This document shows positions 1 to 6,100 of a stretch of DNA of 6,100 nucleotides, one piece after another. The DNA lies in assembly GCA_002737585.1 (NCBI GenBank), contig NSIA01000047.1, positions 1 through 6,100 of the forward strand, in the 5' to 3' direction. Every line of letters begins with the position of its first letter. Within the stretch, counting starts at the first letter, position 1. The notes beneath the pieces are model-generated. The model was not told where the DNA came from. It worked only from the letters and a program-made list of their open reading frames with translations, and ran no database searches. This DNA is from Planctomycetaceae bacterium. GTDB lineage: Bacteria > Planctomycetota > Phycisphaerae > Phycisphaerales > SM1A02. The translations under genes and the position numbers were made by a program.

Positions 1-1567
1 ACACTGCAAATCCAATGATCCATGGTGATGCAAACAGGAACCCCGCGCGTTCTTCCCGCGCTTCGTGGCGGGGCAGGGGGCGCTTGCGGAACCACAGTAC
101 GACGGCGGCCGCACCAGCAGCGGTGATTGCAATCATGATGGTGGTCAGCGTGCGCCAAGGCATGGCAGGAAAGCCACCGCGCCCAAGTGGACTGTCTCGC
201 TCCTGTTTCCAGAGCGTTTCAAAGGCAGCCACCGCCTCCGGTAGCGGCTTGTTGCCCGTCTTCAGCCCCTCATCAAGATTGGTTCCCAGCAGTTGCTCAA
301 ACTTTGCATTCGGTGGCCAGTTGATGACCTTCGACGTTGGAATCGCATCAAGGAAGCCCCGGTCATTTGCCGGCTTTGCCTGATCGATGAATGCATCACT
401 CTCTGCCGCCGCGCGATTGGATGGAATAGCCAACCCAAGTCGTGCCTGCGCCTTCTGACCTTCGACGTTTGTCAGCCAGCGCACCAACTTCCACGCGTCA
501 TCCTTGTGCTTCGATTGCGCAGAAATACTCCACGAAACCGTCAGGATGATGTTGGCTCGTTCGCTGCCGCGCGGAAGCGGAGCAAAGTCCCAGTCAAAGG
601 CCTGAATTCGCCGATATTCAGGCACAACCCAACGCCCAAACGGCCCCGCCATGCCGACGCGACCAGTGCTAAATACGGCCGATCCTGTGGCGATTTTGCT
701 TCGACCACTGGTGAGTGCATATTCCTCATCATGACGCCACGCGCGCAGTCGTTCCAGTGCTGCCATAGCCTTTGGATCCGTGATGGTCACATCATCGAAC
801 GTTTCGCCCACTACATCGCGCCCCTCAGTGAACAGATAGGCACGCACCATGGCGGGCCACGTCACAAACTCCGCGCCAGTGAAATGCTCGCCGGCATCGT
901 CCTTCGCTGCACCGATGGCGCGGGCGGTGGCGATGAAGTCATCCCAGGTCCAATCGTCCTTCGGAAGCGGCACGCCCGCTTTCCGAAACAGGTCCTTGTT
1001 GTAATAGAAACCAACCGTTGTGAAGTCCTTGGGAATACCCCACAGCGTGCCGCGCCCGGCAGTGACGCCGTCGTAGCGGAATGCATCAACCACTTGCGGA
1101 TACAGGTCAGCGATCTTCAGCGCGCCCGGCTCGGTTGACGCCGTATCTGCAGCAACGAAACGGTCAAGCGGCTCCATCAATCCGAGTGCTGCAAAGCTGG
1201 GGATTCGCTCATTGCCGACGTAGAAGAGGTCCGGCGGTTCGCCGGCGGCCATCATGGTTTGCAGCTTCGTATAGAAACTGCCAGCGTCGCCCGGATTGAT
1301 CCGCTTGACGCGCAGCCCCGGATTGGCAGCCTCAAATGCGCGCAGGCTCGACTCCACAATGTCGTCTTCCTCCGGTCCGCCTTCGCCCGACCAATGCAAC
1401 ACGGTGAGTGTGGTGCCGCCCGCATCGGCCCGCGTTCGTCCCAGTTCGCGCCAGCCAACCCGCGCAAATGCCCAAACAACCAGTGCAACGGCGGCCACTC
1501 CGAGCGTCCAACGCACGGTGATTGCAACTATCCTTGACAGATTCACCGCGATGCCGTCACGCGCCAT
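1..1567 (-). CDS. Sugar ABC transporter: substrate-binding protein fused to permease N-terminus (MalE-MalF-like), partial at left edge
   Basis: The frame is open from the ATG at 1567-1565 to the left edge: 522 codons, no stop. Residues 1-12 are short and basic, and about 13-35 form a hydrophobic segment (IVAITVRWTLGVAAVALVVW) acting as signal or anchor. Residues about 52-465 match a family 1 solute-binding protein of the carbohydrate ABC class: LTVLHWSGE, then MMAAGEPPDLFYVGNE, LWGIPKDFTTVGFYYNKDLF, the DDWTWDDF segment, and GMAGPFGRW near the middle. The frame continues into a second hydrophobic segment (about 474-493), a basic cytoplasmic-type linker (RKRPLPRHEAREERAG), and FLFASPWIIGFAV, which resembles TM1 of MalF-type permeases. 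The topology is coherent: N-terminus in, binding domain periplasmic, permease start in the cytoplasm. Divergence from amylase, malQ and phosphorylase genes suggests maltodextrin as the substrate (inference). No Shine-Dalgarno is visible. Alternative starts are GTG 1588, ATG 1654 and GTG 1546. The binding-protein identity is firm, and the permease part rests on a short stretch at the edge. Confidence 0.88.
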   Translation of the reverse strand, partial: MARDGIAVNLSRIVAITVRWTLGVAAVALVVWAFARVGWRELGRTRADAGGTTLTVLHWSGEGGPEEDDIVESSLRAFEAANPGLRVKRINPGDAGSFYTKLQTMMAAGEPPDLFYVGNERIPSFAALGLMEPLDRFVAADTASTEPGALKIADLYPQVVDAFRYDGVTAGRGTLWGIPKDFTTVGFYYNKDLFRKAGVPLPKDDWTWDDFIATARAIGAAKDDAGEHFTGAEFVTWPAMVRAYLFTEGRDVVGETFDDVTITDPKAMAALERLRAWRHDEEYALTSGRSKIATGSAVFSTGRVGMAGPFGRWVVPEYRRIQAFDWDFAPLPRGSERANIILTVSWSISAQSKHKDDAWKLVRWLTNVEGQKAQARLGLAIPSNRAAAESDAFIDQAKPANDRGFLDAIPTSKVINWPPNAKFEQLLGTNLDEGLKTGNKPLPEAVAAFETLWKQERDSPLGRGGFPAMPWRTLTTIMIAITAAGAAAVVLWFRKRPLPRHEAREERAGFLFASPWIIGFAV

Positions 1568-4115
1568 GAAGCAAAGAATAGCAACCACACGATCGGCACC
1601 CCGCACGCACGCAGCACTGCTCCAGGCACTGTCAGCATGCACAGCGATGTGCATTGCGGGTGGCGCACGTGCAGCCGAGGACGCGTTTCCCCCAGCATTT
1701 CCTAGCGCCGTCGCGTCAGGCAGTCAATCCGACAGCCGTGTTCCAACCGGCATGCGTGCCGAACCACTGGCGGACGGTCGTTGGCGAGTGACGTTCACGC
1801 TCGCTGCCGCGCATGCGGTCAGCGCGCAGTCAGCAGCCGTGGCTGGAGATTTCACTGGCTGGCAAGGGCAAGCGGTGGCCATGAAGCGCGCCTCCGACGG
1901 CAGCTTTTCCGCAGTCATCGATGTTCCGCCCGGAACTCGCCGCTACAAGTTCATCGTGGATGGCACGCGTTGGATTGCCGATCCCGCCAATCCGCGCGGC
2001 ACGGACGATGGCAACAGCGGAAAGAACTCCGTCATTGATCTCGGGGCGGAAGTGGCGCTCGATCCGTCGCTCGCTCGTCTCGGAGACGGCGCCATAGAAG
2101 GTGCCGCGTTCCGACACAGTCCCAATCTCCCCTCGGACCGTGAGCCTGTGGCCGATGCGTGGCATGTCCGCGCCCGCACGCTCCGCGGTGATGTCGAGCA
2201 CGTGGACTTGTATTGGCAATCGCCCGCAACACCAGTAGCGCCCGCGACACCAGCGACGCCCGCAACACTGGCAGCGCCCGCCACCACCACTACCCCCGCC
2301 GCCACCACCGGCCACCTCCCCATGGCTCACGTCGGTACCCGCGGGCCGTTTGATATCTGGGATGCCGTATTGCCCCTGACAGGCAACCCAACAATCGCGT
2401 ACACGTTCGTAGCAAAGGATGGTCAATTGTCTGTGAGTGATCCCAACATCTATTCCCTCGATATCACCTCCGCCTCGCCTCTCCACACTCCGGCATGGGC
2501 CAAGGATGCGGTCTGGTACCAAGTCATGGTGGACCGGTTTCGTAACGGCAACCAAAGCAACGATCCCAACGGAACCATTCCGTGGACACACGATTGGTAC
2601 AAACCATTTGGCGCCGAAGGTAACGACGGCCAGACCTTCTACAAGCACTTTGTTTTTGGTCGATTCGGCGGCGGCGATATCGCAGGCCTGCGCGCCCAGC
2701 TTCCATACCTCCGTTCGCTTGGTGTGAATGCGCTGTATCTGATGCCAATGTTTCAGGCCAGCACTCCGCATAAATACAACACCGCCAACTACATTCACGT
2801 AGACGAACACTTTGGAACCAAAGGCGATTACGCGCCAGCCGCTGCGAAGGAAGACATTCTGGATCTGGCAACGTGGACGTTCACGCCCACGGACAAAGCA
2901 TTCTTAGACTTCATTCGCGAAGCCAAAGGAATGGGATTCCGCATCATCATCGACGGCGTGTTCAATCACTGCGGCACGGATCATCCGGCATTCCAAGATG
3001 TGAAGCGCAATGGCAAGGACAGCAAATTTGCCAGTTGGTTTGATATCACCAGTTGGGATCCATTCAAGTACGAAGCATGGTGGGGATTCAGCGAGTTACC
3101 CGTATTTCGTAAGGATCCGGAGCATGGTCTCGCCGCGGAATCAGTCCGCAAGCACCTCTTTGAAATCACTCGGCGTTGGATGGACCCGGATGGGGACGGT
3201 GACCCAAGCGACGGCGTTGATGGTTGGCGCATTGATGTTCCCAACGAAGTTCCGCTGCCATTTTGGCACGAGTGGTGCAAGCACGTTCGGAGCATCAATC
3301 CGGATGCGTACATCGCCGGTGAAATTTGGGAGCGCGCGGACCAATGGTTGGACGGCAAAGCATTCGATGCCGTCATGAATTACGAATTCGCAAAGCCGTT
3401 GGTGCACTGGGTCATCGATCGCGCCAACAAGATCACGCCCACCGCGTTGGACCGCGCACTGGCGGAACTGCGCTTGGCGTACCCCGCTGAATGCACCTAC
3501 GCCATGATGAACTTAGTGGACAGTCATGACACCGACCGCGTGTCAAGCATGGCAAAGAATCCGGATCGCATCTACAACCAGAAGAACCGTGAGCAGGAGG
3601 GCGATCCGTACGACGCCAGCAAGCCTGGTCCCGCGGACTATGCCAAGCAGCGCTTGATGGCGCTTGTACAGATGACCTACGTAGGTGCACCAATGATTTA
3701 CTTTGGTGATGAAGTTGGCATGTGGGGCTCCAACGACCCAAACAACCGCAAGCCAATGGTGTGGGATGACCTTGGCGTCTATCAAGATCCGCAACAATCA
3801 GTTGATAGTGCGCTCCTCGACTATTACCGAACCGTGATCGCGTTGCGTGCCGCACACCCTGCGTTGCGTACGGGAACGTTCCGCACGGTCCGCACCGACG
3901 ACGCGCAAGACGTCTGGGCCTTTGTGCGCGCCGGGCATGGCGAAGAGTTGTTGGTTGCAGTGAACGCATCCGATCGACCAGCCACCGTCTCGTTTGCAGA
4001 TCTGGGCGATGGTTGGGAGGACGTCTATGGAACGCCAGGATTCGCCGACAACGGAATGGTCTCTGCCACGATTCCTGCTGTCGGCGGCCGTGTCTGGCAC
4101 CGACGCATCAAGTGA
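1566..4115 (+). CDS. Exported GH13 alpha-amylase family enzyme (neopullulanase / cyclomaltodextrinase / amylase type)
   Basis: 849 residues from ATG 1566. This start gives a Sec signal peptide: a basic N-region, hydrophobic core about 16-34, and a probable cut after ARA (34-36). An in-frame ATG at 1551 would add five residues; neither start has a clear ribosome site. The frame also extends upstream to 1296, but that part overlaps the divergent gene and lacks signal-peptide character. Residues about 65-160 look like a CBM48/isoamylase-N glycan-binding fold (VAGDFTGWQG, then RRYKFIVDGTRWIADP). Residues about 165-305 form a second beta-rich N-domain, interrupted by a Pro/Ala/Thr linker (219-250). 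The GH13 barrel begins near 309 (AVWYQVMVDRF), with a likely calcium loop RNGNQSNDPNG (326-336). Catalytic motifs are intact: region I DGVFNH (463-468), region II GWRID with nucleophile Asp557, acid/base Glu586 (GEIWE), and SHD with Asp655. The ELPVF stretch fits region V. A C-terminal beta domain follows to 849. It should hydrolyse alpha-1,4 (perhaps alpha-1,6) glucans in the periplasm or outside. Exact specificity is not readable. Confidence 0.93.
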   Translation: MKQRIATTRSAPRTHAALLQALSACTAMCIAGGARAAEDAFPPAFPSAVASGSQSDSRVPTGMRAEPLADGRWRVTFTLAAAHAVSAQSAAVAGDFTGWQGQAVAMKRASDGSFSAVIDVPPGTRRYKFIVDGTRWIADPANPRGTDDGNSGKNSVIDLGAEVALDPSLARLGDGAIEGAAFRHSPNLPSDREPVADAWHVRARTLRGDVEHVDLYWQSPATPVAPATPATPATLAAPATTTTPAATTGHLPMAHVGTRGPFDIWDAVLPLTGNPTIAYTFVAKDGQLSVSDPNIYSLDITSASPLHTPAWAKDAVWYQVMVDRFRNGNQSNDPNGTIPWTHDWYKPFGAEGNDGQTFYKHFVFGRFGGGDIAGLRAQLPYLRSLGVNALYLMPMFQASTPHKYNTANYIHVDEHFGTKGDYAPAAAKEDILDLATWTFTPTDKAFLDFIREAKGMGFRIIIDGVFNHCGTDHPAFQDVKRNGKDSKFASWFDITSWDPFKYEAWWGFSELPVFRKDPEHGLAAESVRKHLFEITRRWMDPDGDGDPSDGVDGWRIDVPNEVPLPFWHEWCKHVRSINPDAYIAGEIWERADQWLDGKAFDAVMNYEFAKPLVHWVIDRANKITPTALDRALAELRLAYPAECTYAMMNLVDSHDTDRVSSMAKNPDRIYNQKNREQEGDPYDASKPGPADYAKQRLMALVQMTYVGAPMIYFGDEVGMWGSNDPNNRKPMVWDDLGVYQDPQQSVDSALLDYYRTVIALRAAHPALRTGTFRTVRTDDAQDVWAFVRAGHGEELLVAVNASDRPATVSFADLGDGWEDVYGTPGFADNGMVSATIPAVGGRVWHRRIK
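1637..1654. promoter_or_regulatory. Operator-like 18-bp palindrome with central CG
   Basis: The sequence ATGCACAgCGaTGTGCAT has seven-base perfect arms and a central CG; eight of nine base pairs are symmetric. LacI-family operators (MalR, MalI, CcpA relatives) are even-length palindromes with a central CG, so the form fits a sugar-responsive repressor. It lies about 70-87 bases upstream of the minus-strand transporter start and within codons 24-30 of the exported amylase. It could therefore repress transporter transcription from a promoter located in the amylase gene, or act as a roadblock on the plus strand. No regulator gene is in the window. By rough calculation with equal base frequencies, a palindrome this good is expected about 0.65 times by chance in 6.1 kb, so only the location makes it notable. 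Confidence 0.3.
2221..2292 (+). repeat. Degenerate 18-bp tandem repeat coding a Pro/Ala/Thr linker
   Basis: Four head-to-tail units start at 2221, 2239, 2257 and 2275, each opening with CGCCCGC. The first three are close copies (for example CGCCCGCAACACCAGTAG against CGCCCGCGACACCAGCGA), while the fourth decays into CCACCACCACTA. They encode repeats of PATPVA / PATPAT / PATLAA / PATTTT, residues about 220-243 of the GH13 enzyme. The stretch falls between DLYWQ and a further beta-type segment of the second N-terminal domain, so it looks like a flexible loop or linker that grew by slippage. Copy number probably varies between relatives. Confidence 0.8.
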
Positions 4116-4125
4116 GTATTTCAGC

Positions 4126-5592
4126 ATGAAACCGCGCACGAGTCATTCCGCCATTCCCGCCATCTTCGCGCGACGCCGCGCTGGCACACTTCTGCATCTT
4201 TCGTCGCTGCCAGCGCCGCACGGAGTTGGCGACCTTGGACCAGCGGCACATGAGTTTGCGCGTTGGTGCGCATCAGCAGGGCAGTCGGTGTGGCAAATGC
4301 TTCCGGTTGGCCCAGTGGGTGCTGGCAATTCGCCGTACGCCAGCACATCCAGCTTTGCTGGCGAGCCACTCTTCATCAGCTTGGAGCTCCTTGTAGAGGA
4401 AGGCCTTCTCTCGCGGGCATCGCTGCGCCCATCCCGCGGCGAACCCGCCGTCAGCGCCGAAGGGCCAGTGAACTGGACCGCCGCACGACGCTTCAAGGAA
4501 CCGCGATTACGCGCTGCCTACCAAGCGCAACGCCGGAAGACCCGCGGCGTACCGGCCGCACTGCGCGCGTTTGAGCGCCAACATTCTTCGTGGCTTCCTG
4601 GTTGGTGCCGCTTTGCCATGTCGCAGCGCGGCGCATCGCCGGACCCCACCTATCACATCTGGGTGCAATGGGAATTTCAGCGGCAGTGGAATCTTCTACG
4701 TGCGCGTTGCACGGCATTGAATGTTCTGCTCTTGGGCGATGTCCCGATCTTCGTCCCACTTGATTCCGCCGACGTCCAAGACAATCCGCGCCTATTCCGC
4801 CTCGACCGCAGCGGTCGCCCCGAAGTGGTCACCGGAGTTCCGCCTGATTGTTTCAGCACTACCGGCCAACTGTGGGGTCATCCGCACTACCGATGGAGCG
4901 AGCATCGTCGCACCGGATTCGCATGGTGGATTGCGCGCATTGCCGCCAGTCTCGCTCGCTTTGATGCGCTGCGCATCGATCACTTTGTCGGATTCGTTCA
5001 CGCGTATGAAATCTCCGGTACGGCACGCACCGCTCGTCGTGGCACGTGGCGCCCAACGCCGGGCGCCGAATTGCTCACCGCCGTTGAACGCGCGTGCGGT
5101 CGACTGCCGCTGGTTGCCGAGGACCTTGGTGCCGTGACGCCCGCCGTTACCGCGCTGCGCGAGCGGTTCGGTCTGCCCGGCATGAAGCTTGTGCACAACG
5201 CCTTCTACGGACCGGCAAGCACCGACCTTCCGTGCCTGCATCCGCTCGACTGCGTGGCGTACCCCGGCACGCATGACAACGACACCACGGTCGGCTGGTG
5301 GCGATCCCTCCCTGCGGCTGCCCGTGCCCGTTACGCCTCCTACGTGGGCGCTGCGTCGCCCCTTGAAGCCCGCCGGACGCTTGCCCACTCCATGGTGCAA
5401 GCCACGCTGCAGAGCCCGGCACGGACGGCGATCGTGGCCATGCAGGACCACCTGGGGCTGGACCGTTCCGCCCGCATGAACGTCCCCGGAAAGGGCACCA
5501 AACAGTGGCGCTGGCGCATGGCCCCGGATGCCCTCCGTGGGCTCGATGCCACTACGATGCGACATTCGGTGTTTGCGACCGCCCGCGTGTGA
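4126..5592 (+). CDS. malQ: 4-alpha-glucanotransferase (amylomaltase, GH77)
   Basis: 488 residues, close to the roughly 500 of compact bacterial amylomaltases (Thermus type) and lacking the N-terminal extension of E. coli MalQ. It transfers alpha-1,4-glucan segments between maltodextrins in the cytoplasm, releasing glucose and building longer chains. Visible GH77 hallmarks: GTLLHLSSLPAPHGVGDLG (from 20), WQMLPVGPVGAGNSPYASTS (from 56), GDVPIFV (204-210), GVPPDCFSTTGQLWGHPHY (from 237), nucleophile Asp285 in LRIDHFVGF, acid/base Glu332 in VAEDLGA, and Asp384 in GTHDNDTTVGWW. No catalytic residue is missing. The frame is open further upstream (to 3994), but that part lies inside the amylase gene. 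ATG 4126, 10 nt after the amylase stop, places the first motif at the usual distance and has a weak GTGAG (4112-4116) upstream. The first 19 residues are a basic, unconserved-looking tail. Tight spacing suggests translation coupled with the amylase gene. Confidence 0.96.
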   Translation: MKPRTSHSAIPAIFARRRAGTLLHLSSLPAPHGVGDLGPAAHEFARWCASAGQSVWQMLPVGPVGAGNSPYASTSSFAGEPLFISLELLVEEGLLSRASLRPSRGEPAVSAEGPVNWTAARRFKEPRLRAAYQAQRRKTRGVPAALRAFERQHSSWLPGWCRFAMSQRGASPDPTYHIWVQWEFQRQWNLLRARCTALNVLLLGDVPIFVPLDSADVQDNPRLFRLDRSGRPEVVTGVPPDCFSTTGQLWGHPHYRWSEHRRTGFAWWIARIAASLARFDALRIDHFVGFVHAYEISGTARTARRGTWRPTPGAELLTAVERACGRLPLVAEDLGAVTPAVTALRERFGLPGMKLVHNAFYGPASTDLPCLHPLDCVAYPGTHDNDTTVGWWRSLPAAARARYASYVGAASPLEARRTLAHSMVQATLQSPARTAIVAMQDHLGLDRSARMNVPGKGTKQWRWRMAPDALRGLDATTMRHSVFATARV

Positions 5593-5618
5593 CGCTGGCG
5601 CCGCGCGCCTGACGCTGG
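5590..5618 (+). repeat. Short direct repeat TGACGCTGG between malQ and the phosphorylase gene
   Basis: The nine-base word TGACGCTGG occurs at 5590-5598 and again at 5610-5618, exactly 20 bases apart. The first copy begins with the malQ stop codon. The second contains an in-frame TGA (5610-5612) that blocks any upstream extension of the phosphorylase frame. It may be the trace of a small local duplication rather than a functional site. Confidence 0.4.
5597..5609 (+). other. Small GC hairpin in the malQ-phosphorylase gap
   Basis: GGCGC (5597-5601) and GCGCC (5605-5609) are perfectly complementary around a three-base loop. No T-run follows, so this is not a standard intrinsic terminator. In the transcript it could slow polymerase, protect 3' ends or shape translation of the downstream gene. 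A short GC-only stem in GC-rich DNA may equally be chance. Confidence 0.22.
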
Positions 5619-5627
5619 ACCCTACTC

Positions 5628-6100
5628 ATGTCACCACGCCGTGCCACGCCGCGCATCTCTGATCCGTTTGGGACCCTCGACTCCCTCAATGTTCTGGCGC
5701 ATGACTGCTGGTTCAGTTGGAACGAAATTGGTCAGCGTCCGTTCGCTGCGCTCGACCCGGTGATGTGGGACTCGTGCAAGCATTCGCCCAGCGGCGTCTT
5801 GACGGGCATCGATCCCGCCATTCTGGAAGCCAAGATCGCTGACGAGCGCTTCCGTGCGCTCGTCTCCGACGCAGTGGATGCCCGCAGGAGTTACTACGAG
5901 ACCGCATCGTGGTACGAGCAAACCTACGCCGCTGAAACACCCGGGATGCGCATCGCTTACTTCTCAAGCGAGTTTGCCATTCACGAAAGCATGCAGCAGT
6001 ATGCCGGTGGACTCGGCGTCTTGGCAGGCGACCATCTGAAGAGCGCATCGGACTTGGGCATCCCGCTCGTGGGCGTTGGGCTTCTCTATCGGCAGGGCTA
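5628..6100 (+). CDS. glgP: Alpha-glucan (glycogen/maltodextrin) phosphorylase, GT35, partial at right edge
   Basis: The first 157 codons of a frame that leaves the window. The start is well fixed: ATG 5628 is the first possible start after an in-frame TGA at 5610. Residues about 15-60 (LDSLNVLAHDCWFSWNEIGQ, then RPFAALDPVMWDSCKHSP) match the N-terminal region of the shorter bacterial alpha-glucan phosphorylases, where a Trp-rich N-W-x-S-W segment precedes a LDP-x-x-W motif. From residue 108 comes the GT35 signature RIAYFSSEFAIHESMQQYAG, then GLGVLAGDHLKSASDLGIPL and VGVGLLYRQGY. The enzyme uses phosphate and pyridoxal phosphate to release glucose-1-phosphate from non-reducing ends in the cytoplasm; the PLP-binding lysine and active site lie beyond the edge. 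Placement 35 nt after malQ suggests co-transcription and joint maltodextrin breakdown. The symbol follows the family; malP would be equally defensible in this context. Confidence 0.93.
   Translation, partial: MSPRRATPRISDPFGTLDSLNVLAHDCWFSWNEIGQRPFAALDPVMWDSCKHSPSGVLTGIDPAILEAKIADERFRALVSDAVDARRSYYETASWYEQTYAAETPGMRIAYFSSEFAIHESMQQYAGGLGVLAGDHLKSASDLGIPLVGVGLLYRQG

Noticed and set aside
160..165. Internal ATG (165-163) as the start of a separate permease gene
   Set aside because: No stop codon ends the binding-protein frame before or after it, and no ribosome site precedes it; the continuous frame is the simpler reading.
293..1138. 281-codon plus-strand open frame
   Set aside because: It is antisense to the binding-protein gene, whose minus-strand translation gives coherent family motifs throughout; the plus-strand product is Arg/Cys/His-rich with no recognisable family.
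1534..1539. TTGACA as a -35 element for the amylase operon
   Set aside because: A perfect -35 word, but no -10-like hexamer lies 16-18 bases downstream (the region reads near tcacgc), so it is not supported as a promoter.
1517..1547. GGTGA ... TCACC inverted repeat as an operator
   Set aside because: The arms are only five bases and more than 20 bases apart, which is common by chance.
1296..1565. Long upstream extension of the amylase frame, as a larger gene starting at 1296
   Set aside because: It overlaps antisense to the convincing binding-protein gene, has no recognisable domain, and would bury the clear signal peptide that begins at 1566.
1575..1580. TATTCT on the minus strand as a -10 box for a leaderless transporter transcript
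   Set aside because: The spacing to the ATG at 1567 would suit a leaderless mRNA, but no -35-like sequence is found 17 bases upstream; too weak to list as a feature.
1830..2810. 326-codon minus-strand open frame including a Gly-rich stretch
   Set aside because: It is antisense to the GH13 gene; the Gly-rich run is simply the complement of the Pro/Ala/Thr repeat.
4792..5565. 257-codon minus-strand open frame under malQ
   Set aside because: The opposite strand encodes intact GH77 catalytic motifs across this region; open antisense frames are expected in GC-rich coding DNA.

Overview
The window is a maltodextrin / alpha-glucan utilisation locus from a moderately GC-rich Gram-negative bacterium. 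The Gram-negative assignment rests on an exported GH13 enzyme with a Sec-type signal peptide and a transporter component that looks anchored in the inner membrane. The lineage cannot be fixed from sequence alone. The overall style (GC-rich, long compact genes, transporter fusion) would fit an environmental group such as Gemmatimonadota or a similar phylum, but that is a guess.

Layout. Positions 1-1567 are the 5' part of one long minus-strand reading frame that runs off the left edge. It encodes a family 1 (MalE-like) sugar-binding protein that continues without a stop through a membrane segment into the start of a MalF-type ABC permease, so the binding protein and permease appear to be one polypeptide. 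Divergently, on the plus strand, lie three closely spaced genes: a secreted GH13 amylase/neopullulanase-type enzyme (1566-4115), a GH77 4-alpha-glucanotransferase malQ (4126-5592, 10 nt after the amylase stop), and the 5' end of a GT35 alpha-glucan phosphorylase (5628 to the right edge, 35 nt after malQ). The spacing suggests one operon.

How the genes fit together (inference from families and context): the exported GH13 enzyme would cut alpha-glucans or cyclodextrins outside the inner membrane. The MalEF-like fusion would capture and import the resulting maltodextrins, with a second permease and an ATPase presumably beyond the left edge or elsewhere. In the cytoplasm MalQ would disproportionate short maltodextrins and the phosphorylase would release glucose-1-phosphate.

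The most unusual features are the binding-protein/permease fusion, the divergent start codons that share one CATG tetranucleotide (1565-1568) so that there is no intergenic promoter space, and an 18-bp operator-like palindrome (1637-1654) inside the signal-peptide coding region. No RNA gene, mobile element or CRISPR array was seen, and gene-free stretches total fewer than 50 bases.
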